From: Caprella mutica
Lineage: Eukaryota; Arthropoda; Malacostraca; Amphipoda; Caprellidae
Direction of reading: 5' to 3'
Assembly: GCA_947561585.1 (NCBI GenBank)
Contig: CANNZV010001159.1
Location: 62,001-126,000, forward strand
Length of the DNA stretch: 64,000 nucleotides
A program made the translations under genes and the position numbers. Shown here piece after piece: positions 54,081-64,000 of this stretch. Position 1 is the stretch's first letter; each line of letters starts with the position of its first letter. The notes beneath the pieces were generated by a model. That model saw only the letters and a list, made by a program, of their open reading frames with translations. It did no database searches and had not been told where the DNA came from.

Positions 54081-54432
54081 CCCATCTAACCAAAAGCTGT
54101 TTGTCCTACGTCTTAAAACGTCTGATACCCCTCGCTATAGAGGGATTTAATATGTGGGGTGGGGGAAATAAGATGTCTAACCCTCTTTGTTGACACAGTG
54201 GTCCCCCTCTGCAAGACGCATGGTATCACGTCTATTAAGTTTCTGACAGAGAGGGACATACTTATGTCCCACAACTTACCTCACTCCATTTTCAAGACAT
54301 GGGACAGAGTGTGGATGTCCCACGCTATAGAGGGATTCAAGATGTGGGATAGTGTGAATGTGAATGTAAATATGTATAACAAATAAAAATATCTTGCTAA
54401 TTTTATTGTCATTTCTTACCTAATTGCATATG
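54081..54432. repeat. CCCAGCTAACC-family repeat, unexpanded copy
   Basis: Starts CCCATCTAACCAAAAGCTG (one change) and follows the layout of 26109-26815: the CTCGCTATAGAGGGATTTAA segment, a few degraded array units, then a flank homologous to about 26751-26815. It lacks the ~7-unit 35-bp expansion. Confidence 0.75.
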
Positions 54433-56618
54433 GTAGAGATTATTTCATTATCAATGAGAAAATGCAAGCTAAATATAAAGTTAACCAATAGCGTCAGACC
54501 GGGTGGCTTGGCACATTTTCGGCATACTTTGATTTTACGAAAAACTGGAGAAGTCAGCAATCTGATTTTTTGTGTGCAGATAGATGACGGGTAGACCTAG
54601 GTGCACACTAAAGTTCCAACTCTTTTAAAATCAATAGAATAAAAGTTATCATCGAAAAACTTTGCGCAAAGATCGTGGGGGAAAACCGGGTGAATTTGCG
54701 CACTTACCGGGTGTACTTGCGCACCGGACTATCTATCATCATAGTCTGAGCCCTCAATCTATCCTGTGTATATTTCTTCTAAAAACTTTAAAATAAGGAG
54801 CATGTATACTTGTAGTAATAAAATCTTCAGACCGGTTTGTTATTTGAAGTTAATTATTGTACTCTAACAGATTTCAATTTTGAAATTTCTTTTCTGTGAG
54901 GGAGTAATTAGTTTAAGTTGGAAATATAGGAGGAGTTATTTTTGAACTTGTCAGTTTCTATTAGTTGTGGGTATAATTAGGGACAGCCTACAGGAGGGTT
55001 GAGAACCAATAGGAATTGGAGAAGCGAGAACAGAGGCACCTTACGTTTGGATTTGGGTGTAGTTTTAGATGAATCTGGGGAGTATATAGGCGATGGATCG
55101 AGATGATGGAGTCCTACTCTGTCTGTCGTCACTCTCTGCTTACGAGAGAGTCTTAAGTAGTTTACCGGTCTGGATAAGACCCAGACTGCAGGAACTGGTA
55201 AAGTGTCCTCCCAGAAATCCTCTATTTTGGCTTCTGTTCTTAGTAAAATACATGTAAATATAAGAGAAAATTAAGAATTGTTCGCACAGAATATGTTAAA
55301 AATGTCCCATGTTCTGCAGACTGAGATAAGACCCAGGCCTTGTGAAGTCTTTTCTCATCCCAGCCTTGGGTTACCATCGCAGGACTTTGTCAATGAAGAT
55401 CTCCGCCAATCATAGTGGTGGAAATAGGATCCTTAGCAAGTGGCTGAATCTTGCAACTCAATGGATCTCGGCAGCAGAGGTTGTATTCTTTACGGTACAG
55501 TCAAAGCCAAACGAGACAGGATGAGGGAGCCAAGAACTGAAGTCTGTTGTATAATGATTCCTGACTTTGCAGAACAACTTCTGACATTGCAGAACAATTT
55601 CTAACGTTGCAGAAAAACTTCTCGTGTTGCAGAGCAGACATTCAATTAACAGTAAGAGTCTGATGCCAGAGTCACCATCATAGTACCGTGATTTGCACGA
55701 GTTGTCGACCACTTCAATTAGCAAAGTTCCAGTGGAGTACTGCCGACTTTACAAACACACTAGTACAGTGGTTCCCGAAGAGGTTCCAGCCGCACCAACT
55801 CCATTAGAAATCCAGTAACCCCATCCGTATTTCCTCAGTGATTGTGTCAGCGTTTATTTGTGAAAGGTGTACTCTCAACCTCCAATGATTTAACCATGTT
55901 GTAAGTTAAACTCCTTCATAGGTAGATATTTGATTAATTAAATGAATTAAATTTAAGATGTTTATGTAGGATTTACTATTTCTCAAACATTAGTGTGATC
56001 TATTACATAATTAGAGTGCACCTAATTTAAACTATGGTTGATTTATTTAACCTTGTTATTTTGGTATGAAATTTGATGATATTTAATGGAGTGATGGAAT
56101 TAATGATTATTATTGACACGTAACATAAACAGTAAATAAAACAAATTGATTTTTCTTTCTAGGAAGAATCGTAACCCACGTAATTAAATCGCCGCTCAGC
56201 ACTAATTAATAACCACGCTACCATGTGAAAGAAAGAACTCGACTGCTGAAAATATTGAATAATGAATATTGGAGATAAAGAAATGTCCAAACGGCAAAAA
56301 GAAGAACACCCCTTCAGGGCTCCGATCATGCAAGCACCAATAATTAAAATCAATGTTAAAAAAATTTACTGAAATAAAAACATACAACATAAGGTCATCA
56401 TTTCCAATACTTCTCTGGAAAGATTTTATTTTTGAATTAAAAAAAAAACTTAAGAAAGGAGAAAATTATATATATATATATATTGCTATTAATATAGGTA
56501 TATAATTTGTAAAAAGAAATAAAATAATAAAAATCATCAGTTTGGTCTGAAATTTGCACAGCTAACAACCACCATTCCAATCCTATCCCACTACTCTGAT
56601 CTCAATAGGATTACTATC
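54433..56618. other. Non-coding, with a short tandem repeat
   Basis: No gene recognised. About 55556-55640 has four ~23-bp units of CTTCTGACATTGCAGAACAA. A TATA-like motif (GAGTATATAGG, about 55080) is followed by a Pyr-rich stretch and, at about 55898, by a donor-like GTAAGTT, so a plus-strand 5' exon or an LTR is possible but unproven. Around 55295-55325, CCCATGTTCTGCAGACTG resembles modules at 62440-62470. Confidence 0.4.
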
Positions 56619-56626
56619 CCTTAGAT

Positions 56627-57346
56627 CAGGGGTGGGCACAGGTTGTGTTTTTCAGTGCCAAAATATGGAATCACAGTGCCATTTCCATTTTCTTTTAGTT
56701 TTTTAAATTGCAGGGGATACTAAGTAATTAAATTTAGGTTGTAGATTTTATTGATGTACGTTCGTCGTGCAATTGTACATATTTTGAACATAAATATTGG
56801 TTGTAGATTTATTATTTGTATTAAGAGAAATTAATAAATGATATATAATTTTGCTTTTCTTTTTTCATGTTAAAATAATTTACAATAAAAACAAAATTAA
56901 GTTATTTTGCATGAGTAACAAGAAATTAATAACTAATTCATAAAATCACAGGATAAATGACAATGGCTACATACCTTATTAAAAAAAGAAATTAAAAACT
57001 ATTGCACAAATTCTTTCCAGTGTAAGAATAACTGATCTAGATAAAAAAAGACAGAAGTAAATTTTTAAACACCGGCACTACTCTAATAATGAACTAAAAA
57101 TACCTTATTAACGGATTAAATTGACTATGGCAGTATCAAGGTGAGTACTCACTCATAGACTCACAAATATACTGTTCTTCAATTAGTTGACCATCCTCTT
57201 TTATATTATCCTTGAAATTTATAAAGCAGTCATGGCTAAAAATACTAAATTTTCTTTGGAAGAAAATAAAGCACCTTTACCCAGGTGGGCACTGGTGCCA
57301 CTCTGAGTGCCAAAAGAGCACTGAGTGCTGTATTTGCCCACCCCTG
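56627..57346. mobile_element. hAT-like non-autonomous element
   Basis: A 720-bp element with ends CAGGGGTGGGCA and inverted TGCCCACCCCTG, flanked by a perfect 8-bp duplication CCTTAGAT (56619-56626 and 57347-57354). These termini and the 8-bp target are standard for hAT. Internal parts near both ends share GTGCC/GGCAC motifs. No transposase ORF. Confidence 0.9.
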
Positions 57347-57439
57347 CCTTAGATAGTACCTGAGACCAAAAGACTAAACCATATATAGCTATATAGCTAC
57401 TGGTAAATTTATCTACCAGCAATAGCACACAAAATCAGT

Positions 57440-58190
57440 TTCAAAAAAACATTGTGCTACCATACAAACTGCCACTCCTTACTTTCACCTCTACACATCA
57501 GTATACAAATCTTTCAAGATCTTCAGTCTTTTGCTCCATAAACCTTTCAAAAATATCTTTGATTTTCCACATATAGATTGCCATCAAACAGTAAAATAGA
57601 TTACTCATTCACTACAACCATACCATGCACCATTCTAACACTCCTTAGTATCTCACACTGTACAATAAAGTGATTCTGTGTTCCTCAGATACTCCACACA
57701 GATTGAAAATTGTACTCTTGTTCTCAAAGATTTATCTCCATTTGAGCTTCAAGGTGTTACTTCTTGCACGAAATAACAAAACAGATCCAAAAGTATTATC
57801 GTAATATCTCTCTTCTTATATATTTTTCTTAAAACTACTGTATATACGAACAGATACCTTTGAATATAATTCTTCATACCACAACCCTTCATCCCACTCA
57901 TTAACCTGATTTACAATTTCATTTTCACTCATATCAGTCAATTGGTCAATGCCTCCTATTCCTACTTTCTCCATGTATTCCGGAATCCTACTACCCCAAC
58001 AACGATCTTCGCTCTACAATATTTCCCTAACAAAGCAACGAATTAACTCATTGTCTCCATTCACAGCATACTTGGCAAACTTGCATACCCTGCACCACAA
58101 GAATACTTCTCCAAACTTTATTCTCATCTCTCTGAAACTTATCCAGCTCAGTTTTGTTCCAATTTATTATTCCTAATCCATAAAGTAAAG
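57440..58190 (-). pseudogene. LINE ORF C-terminal part (decayed)
   Basis: Downstream continuation of the reverse transcriptase at 58558-60350. Just left of the hAT-like insertion it reads YGLGIINWNKTELDKFQ, then a degraded cysteine-containing tail (LCGVSEEHR). Several stops and frameshifts. The 3' end of the LINE is not sharply defined. Confidence 0.6.
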
Positions 58191-58557
58191 CAGGGGTGTA
58201 TCTAGGATTCGGTCAAGAAGGGGGGGGGGGGGGGCACTTTTAAGAATATTTAATGTTTCTGAAAAAAATCTATGGATAATTCTTCAGACTGGTCAGTTAC
58301 TTGATTATTTTAATTGCGAAATGGGAGGACGTTATTATGTTCATAAAGTATGAAGAATGGATTTTATCTTATTAATATTAGCATTTTTCTTAAACCTTAA
58401 AATTGTTTTTGAATTTAAGAAATGCATAGTTCTGTACTCTGTAGCTAATCCATATATTTTTATTAATCCGTAGATTTATTTTTAAAAAGTTCAGACCTCA
58501 AGAGAGGGCATCTGCCACAAAGGCCATCCCCCCCCCCCCCCATATTATACACGCCTG
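58191..58557. mobile_element. hAT-like MITE inside a LINE RT
   Basis: A 367-bp element with ends CAGGGGTGTAT and inverted CAGGCGTGTAT, each followed inward by a long G-run. Flanking 8-mers AAGTAAAG (58183-58190) and AAGTACAG (58558-58565) differ at one base. Removing it with one copy makes the LINE RT codons run on in frame, confirming the boundaries. Confidence 0.82.
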
Positions 58558-60350
58558 AAGTACAGAGGGTAAAATAACACTGTTCCAATAAATTTTGCCA
58601 ATCATACGCTTATTACAAGCTCTCGATTTAACTGAAAAAGTCATATTAGACATTCTCTGGGCAGCTTTCATTTTCTCTTCTCTATATATTCTGAAACAGA
58701 CCCTATCATCACCAATCTCTAATCCTAAGTATTTAAGTTCACTCACAATTTATATTCCCTCAACTGTTGATGGTTTGTTTTTTCCCAAAACACCATGACA
58801 CTACTCTTCTCTATATGTATTTGTAGTCCTACCTCTGAAGCCAGTTTTATCAGTTCCTTAATTAATTTTTCAAATTCATAAGAGCTTCCACCTAGAATAA
58901 AACCGTCATCAGCAAAGAAAAGTGCAGGTACACATACAGAATTGTTTTTAAAACCATTATTTGTCTTTACAAGACCATCTATTACATTGGAGAGAACCAT
59001 GATGAAGAACAAAGGGGATATAGTGCATCCTTGTCTAATGCCACTACTAATCTCAACCTCACCCACATCTTCACCATTTACAAACAACATCGTCCTATCC
59101 TCAGAGTATAAATTTGCCACAATATTTATCATATCATCAAAGTTTCTATTATTTTCTCTCTTTTACTGCTGTCTAAATCCTTTTCAAAATCAATGGCAGC
59201 CATGAATAGAGGAGTCTTACTTTTCTTACTCTCTTGAATACAAAATTAAAAATAAATAAGATTATCCTCTATTCGTCTTCCATTTATGAATTCTGCTTGG
59301 AAACAGCTCAACAGATTGTTTCCAACTAAATGATGCTTCACTTTCTGTTTGCAGACTGCCATGTACAACTTATACGAGATGTCCATTAATGCTATTGGTC
59401 TTAAATCTCTACATCTGGGTTTAGTTTTTATGGGGGAATCAGCACTGTTTTTGAAGTTTTCAAAGATTGTGGTACAGTCTCCATAGCAGATACATTATTC
59501 AGTGCCTCAGTAAACTTCCTCACACACAACTCACTCTCTTCTAACCACCTATACACATCACTCTTCATGCCATTTGGTCCTCCCTGCTTCAACTGTTTTC
59601 TCACATAATTCATTTCTGTTGTGTTTCTGCCAACCATGTCATAGTGTTCAATTATAATATGTGGGACATTCATATATGGTAACTCCTCAGCACTTTTTAT
59701 CAATTCTCTTCTATTACCAGCATGCTCAGAGCCTACCCTCTCCCATAAATTCCTCACAAAATTGTATCTATCAGAAAATTCTTGAGAAACAACCCTATCA
59801 AACTCCACTCTAATATTTTGTTCACCTTCCAGGTCAAGAGCATAGCTACCTCTCTTATCATCATCCCAGATGTTAGCAATGTTATTTTGATGTCTCTGAT
59901 AAATGAGTTTCCAAAATTCTGAAACTTCACTTATTGCTTGTTGCTTTTCTAATACATTTCCCTCATCATCATGAACACCACCACTACAACTTAAATCTTT
60001 CTTCCCTCGAAGCTTATTAATATTATCCTACAATTTTCTTCTGTCTTCATTGTTTTTTATATCCCGTGTGAGTTTTAATTCATATTCAGTTATTCCTGTT
60101 TTAATCATTTCTTGGACTATTATCTTTTGATCATATACTTTTGTTTGTAAATTTTTTTCTCTTGTCATTCTGTTATAATATTGTTTAGTTTGTATATTAA
60201 TTTCCATCTCCTTTGTGAACCAGATTGGTTCACATGTTTGATTACCTCTATTTCTTTCACAAATTTCTTTTTCAATATTTCTTCAGCATCAAACTTACCC
60301 ATATCAATCACACCACTCTCATTCCCAATCACTTCCTCTTGTTTGTTTAA
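58558..60350 (-). pseudogene. LINE reverse transcriptase (decayed)
   Basis: Spread over several frames: VRKQLKQGGPNGMKSD (59808-59428 segment), then GIRQGCTISPLFFIMVL and the catalytic FFADDGFILGG (59132-58743), then KYLGLEI and WNSVILPSVL (58746-58558). FADDG replaces the more common FADDT. The N-terminal linker occupies 60350-60165. Frameshifts and stops separate the pieces, so it is inactive. The non-LTR clade was not assigned. Confidence 0.78.
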
Positions 60351-61187
60351 GGGGACCATTCCCAGGAAAAATGCCAAAATTAAAGAACAAATTTTTATTG
60401 TGTAAATAGTTGCGTTTTAACCTTCTCATAGTGTATGCAAAATACCAGAGCTCTCATGTTACTCTAACCCCCTGGGGAGAGGGAGAAAGGGGACCGGGTG
60501 ACAGGGAGTCAATATGTACTCTAAAAACCAACTCTCAGCCAATTATAATTCGTAATAATTAATGATCAGGCTATATCTGGTATCTAACGTGCCACTAATC
60601 AGATGCACACCAAGGTATGCCCCTCAGTTACCCGCAAACCTTCACAGGAGTCGTATTATCAAACTTTGAATGGCATTTTCTATTACATCAGAGATCTAAA
60701 AATCTTTTAATTCAAAAGCCTAAGGCGTTTACAATTTTGAAGCTACGGCATTGCGATTTTTTGCATTCGATGCTCCCTGGAATTCTCTACAAACTCTCGA
60801 AGAGTTTTATTAAATTTTCGAATTAATTTTGGGAATATTAAATTTTGAAATTTATGTTTTTTTAATTATATTTTGTTTCACTAAAAATTTCAATAATTCA
60901 AAAACAAATTTGAAAAATCAAAAAAATGCTTCCACAAATTGTAAAGAATCTTGTGGAGAATCGAATGCAAAAAACAATAATGTGATAGCTCTAAAATTTT
61001 AGTATCCATTTATTAATTTACACACTGTTCAAAATTTGTTTGAAATTTGAATAACTCTTTTCTATGGGTCGAATCGAAAAAATGTCAAACACAAAAACAT
61101 CTTAGAATTCATTTTATATATGTGTACAAAGTTTCACAACCGTAGCTTCAATAATAAAAAACTTTTCAAAATCAGGGAACGATGCCC
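60351..61187. mobile_element. piggyBac-like TTAA element inside LINE
   Basis: 837 bp. The ends are GGGGACCATTCCC and inverted GGGCATCGTTCCC, with TTAA on the left (60347-60350) and TCAA on the right (61188-61191), a one-base decay of TTAA. Removing it with one TTAA joins the LINE endonuclease and RT linker in frame. Unrelated in sequence to the other TTAA family in the window. No ORF. Confidence 0.75.
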
Positions 61188-61843
61188 TCAAATAACTATC
61201 CCTCGTACAATCTTTCACACAATAATAGTTTATTTCTTCAATCTATTCTACTTTTTGATTCTTCTCATTATTGAGTTCAAAATTTGCTTGCAATAAACAA
61301 TGATCTGAGAAATCAAATATATTCTTATTTTCATCAATGTACATGCTTCTAAATTTATTATAGAGACAACTATTTATTAAAATAAAGTCAATACTGCTTT
61401 TCTCACCTTTTTCATCTCTTGTAATTTTACCAATGCACTTATTATCACTATTAAGAACCAAATTATAATTTTCATTATATCCAAAATGTAGAGCCCATTT
61501 CTATTTACCAATAAAGCCTACATGGCCATTAAAATCTCATAGTACCATAAAATTTTCTATTTCATCACAATCATTTAATATGCGGTTTATTTCCCTTCGT
61601 ATTTAGACATTTCTTTCCTCATCCTTCACATCCATGTACATTGTACACTGATAACACTTTCACCAAAAAAAACCCTATCTTGAGTTTACAAAAAAAAGGT
61701 CTCTTGATTCACACCTATACTGTTCACAAACCACATAATTCTTATTGTATAAAATCATTAGTCCTCCTCCCTTTTTGTCATTCTCCTCTATACACTCTAC
61801 TACAGAATCAAACTGCAACTGCTGTGAAATATCTACTCTCTTA
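61188..61843 (-). pseudogene. LINE AP-endonuclease domain (5'-truncated, decayed)
   Basis: Reads GGGLMILYNK near 61770, and later SSIDFILINS and FDFSDHCLL (about 61400-61300), which fit the late motifs of apurinic-type LINE endonucleases, including the SDH catalytic histidine region. The N-terminal catalytic part is absent beyond 61843, where other elements begin. Frames are broken. Belongs with the RT at 58558-60350. Confidence 0.72.
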
Positions 61844-62201
61844 AGCCGATGATACACTAGCAGCAATTGCTGCATTGGTTGCGGACCGCAATTCATGCAT
61901 GAACTCATGGAAACAGTTTGTACCTGATACATTACAGTTATTACTGCAGCAGTCACCACGCTGAGAATTTGTGTATTTTCCACTCAAACTCTGGTGAAAA
62001 CATATTTAGGAATGACGAGGAGCAACACCTTCCCGGTCAACCGCTGCAGCCACACTGAATGCTGCCCTGAGTGTGGGGTGAATCTAACATGTTGGATCTT
62101 CGCAAATGGTAGTCACTGCTGTCTAAAATCTACTATTTGACAGGCTGCATGAGTTGCGGGCCACAACCAATGCAGCAATTGCTGCTAGTGTATCATCGAC
62201 T
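61844..62201. mobile_element. PIF/Harbinger-like MITE with ~55-bp TIRs
   Basis: A 358-bp element; termini AGCCGATGATACACTAGCAG and inverted AGTCGATGATACACTAGCAG, arms of about 55 bp with few mismatches. TTA at 61841-61843 and 62202-62204. No ORF. Confidence 0.85.
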
Positions 62202-62204
62202 TTA

Positions 62205-62912
62205 GGGTCAAGCAGGTAAATTGCGGCCTCTAACAACAGAAACAACATAGCTTCAAAACACATGTTAAAAAGTAAAAATAAATTATAGCATGCACTGCGC
62301 TTATACGAGTCTGCAAAAGATGCATGAACTTTATCCGGAGACTATTCAGGCCTTGAAATTAGTCTCCTGAATTATCTGGCGACAATTTACTAATTAATTC
62401 CTTACATGTAATTATTGGAGAGTATTTGAAGATTTTTGCCAGTCTGCAGAATATGGAACATTTTTCCAAGACTCTCTACAGAAGTTTTGAATTTGAATTT
62501 TAGAAATTGGAGCTCTGCAGGAGATCATGAATTAATTCCTATTTTACCATTAATTTTGCTGCGGGAAATTTTGAATTAATTCCTATGTTACCATTAATTT
62601 ACCTGCGCGAGATCCTGAATTTGCGGCTGAGAGTCAGAGAGTAACTCTCTCTCAAAATAAAATCTCTGCGGGAGAAGAGACGCATTCTGCAGACTGGGTT
62701 TTTTGGCCATTTTGAATAGAAATCTGATAATCTTTGGAGAGAAATTGCCCCAAAAATTAAATATCTGGAGACCAATTGTGCATGCTTTGCAGACTGGCGC
62801 TTATATTGATAGCTATGCAACATTTTGATGTAATTTAAGTTCAGAATGTTTTAGACTCTCTTGAGAGAGCTGCAATTAAAAATTAAAGGGCCGCAATTTA
62901 CCTGTGTGACCC
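62205..62912. mobile_element. TA-flanked TIR element
   Basis: The ends are GGGTCAAGCAGGTAAATTGC and inverted GGGTCACACAGGTAAATTGC, with TA on each side (62203-62204 and 62913-62914). It contains the module AGTCTGCAAAAGATGCATGA, shared with the adjacent foldback at 62930-63975. Its left TA overlaps the TTA of the neighbouring MITE, so one inserted at the edge of the other. Confidence 0.65.
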
Positions 62913-62929
62913 TATATCTCTCTCTCAGT

Positions 62930-63975
62930 CCAGTCTACAAAAGATGCATGAAGTTGTGAAGTTTATCCGGCGACAGTTGAGGCCTTGAAATTAGTTTCCT
63001 GAATTATCCGGCAACAAATTTCTAATTAATCCCTATGTTTACCAGTTTGTATTTGGTGCTCTGAACTCCTGTGACTTTTTCAAAAAGCTGAAAAATAGCT
63101 GCCAACATTTTCATCAATTTGTCTAGTCCTCCAACATTTTTTCAGTTTCCCCTCCCAAAATTAATGATAATATAGGAATTAATAGCTAAATATCCTCCGA
63201 CATTGCAGGAATATTTTTATTAGAGAAATTGAATATCTCCTGATATATCATTGGAATTTACCACCAATGTTTACAAGTATTTAGTGGAGAGAATTTTGGC
63301 CATTTTGGAGAGAAATTGGAAAATCTTAGGAGAATAATAACCCCAAAAATTAAATATATGGAGACTGATTATGCATGCTTCGCAGTCTGGCTCTCAGTTA
63401 GAAGCACTATACTATTTCTTTTTGAATTATCACAGCCAGACAATTTTAACCCATTAAACAATTCTGTTAACTTTATCTTGTTTAATCCTCTTCTATTTTA
63501 ATAATTATAGAACATATTTTTAAATCATTACTATATTTCTCTGCAACCAATCTGCTACTTAAAAATTCCTCTTAATGATTAATGATTTTAGAGTTCTTAA
63601 AGATTAATGAATAGATTATTTATCCTCTTTCTGCTCCAGAGTGAGATTGTATTTGGTGGTGAATTGAACTGAATTGAGTGAATTCCAATGATATGTCAGC
63701 AGATATTCAATTTCTCTAATAAAAAATTCCTGCAATGTCGGAGGACCAGTCTGCAAAGCATGCTCAAATAGACTCTGGATATTCTTTTTTTGGGGCAATT
63801 TCTCTCCAAAATGGTCAAAAATTTAAAATTTCAAAATACTCTCCAATAATTACATGTAAACATAGGAATTAACTGGAAAATTGTTACTGAATAATTCAGG
63901 AGACTAATTTCAAGACCTCAATGGTCGCCAGATAAACTTCACAATTTCATGCATCTTTTGCAGACTGGTCGGAGG
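62930..63975. mobile_element. Large foldback element
   Basis: Long inverted arms of roughly 350 bp each: AGTCTACAAAAGATGCATGA at 62936 pairs with TCATGCATCTTTTGCAGACT near 63950, and CTCCGACATTGCAGGAATAT near 63196 pairs with the 63720-63745 region. The centre is near 63450. Repeated GCAGACTGG motifs occur in both arms. No target duplication determined and no ORF. Confidence 0.65.
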
Positions 63976-64000
63976 ATATTTATCTATTAGACTATTAGCT

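Noticed and set aside
55080..55900. Promoter and 5' exon of a plus-strand gene
   Set aside because: A TATA-like motif and a donor-like GTAAGTT exist, but there is no downstream exon or ORF to support a gene.

Overview
This is an AT-rich metazoan nuclear window, most likely from an arthropod and probably an insect; I cannot resolve the species. The evidence is BEL/Pao, Ty3/gypsy, Ty1/copia and non-LTR retrotransposons, many short terminal-inverted-repeat (TIR) DNA elements with intact target-site duplications (TSDs), and one multi-exon C2H2 zinc-finger gene. There is no prokaryotic operon, CRISPR array or rRNA. Almost everything is transposon-derived, and only the zinc-finger gene looks like a host gene.

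Layout. 1-9975: an apparently intact BEL/Pao element (1289-8431, one 2023-codon Gag-Pol ORF) lies in a decayed minus-strand copia-type gag and is flanked on both sides by the same 729-bp sequence. 12401-17661: a young-looking minus-strand Ty3/gypsy element with intact gag, pol, LTRs and a CTTTT TSD. 17667-31350: a non-coding graveyard of TIR elements assignable by TSD: TA (Tc1/mariner or pogo), 9 bp (Mutator-like), TTA (PIF/Harbinger-like) and TTAA (piggyBac-like). Several are nested, one in a copy of its own family. A 35-bp minisatellite lies in a separate repeat family with CCCAGCTAACC termini.

32116-47306: a 15-kb nest. A minus-strand, apparently non-coding LTR element (TSD ATTC) contains a truncated LINE, a TTAA element and a second, broken BEL/Pao element (35428-45175, TSD TTTAT). 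The second BEL/Pao element has very long LTRs made largely of tandem arrays, a leader minisatellite, and a Gag with a SAP-like N-terminus followed by exactly 57 copies of an 18-bp unit. Its pol is cut off in RNase H.

47497-53652: the zinc-finger gene on the minus strand (20 fingers, a predicted upstream coding exon) with a one-finger relic downstream. 54081-64000: more repeats, a hAT element with a perfect 8-bp TSD, and a decayed minus-strand LINE (about 57440-61843) interrupted by hAT-like and piggyBac-like elements and bounded by Harbinger-like and TA-type elements. Removing an insertion with one TSD copy restores host-element continuity at three sites, which gives strong internal proof of those boundaries.

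How it works together: there is no shared pathway. The informative layer is the relative order of insertions. Class and family calls rest on motifs, TIRs and TSDs read by eye. Identity values and family names need alignment or Repbase/Dfam searches, which I could not run.
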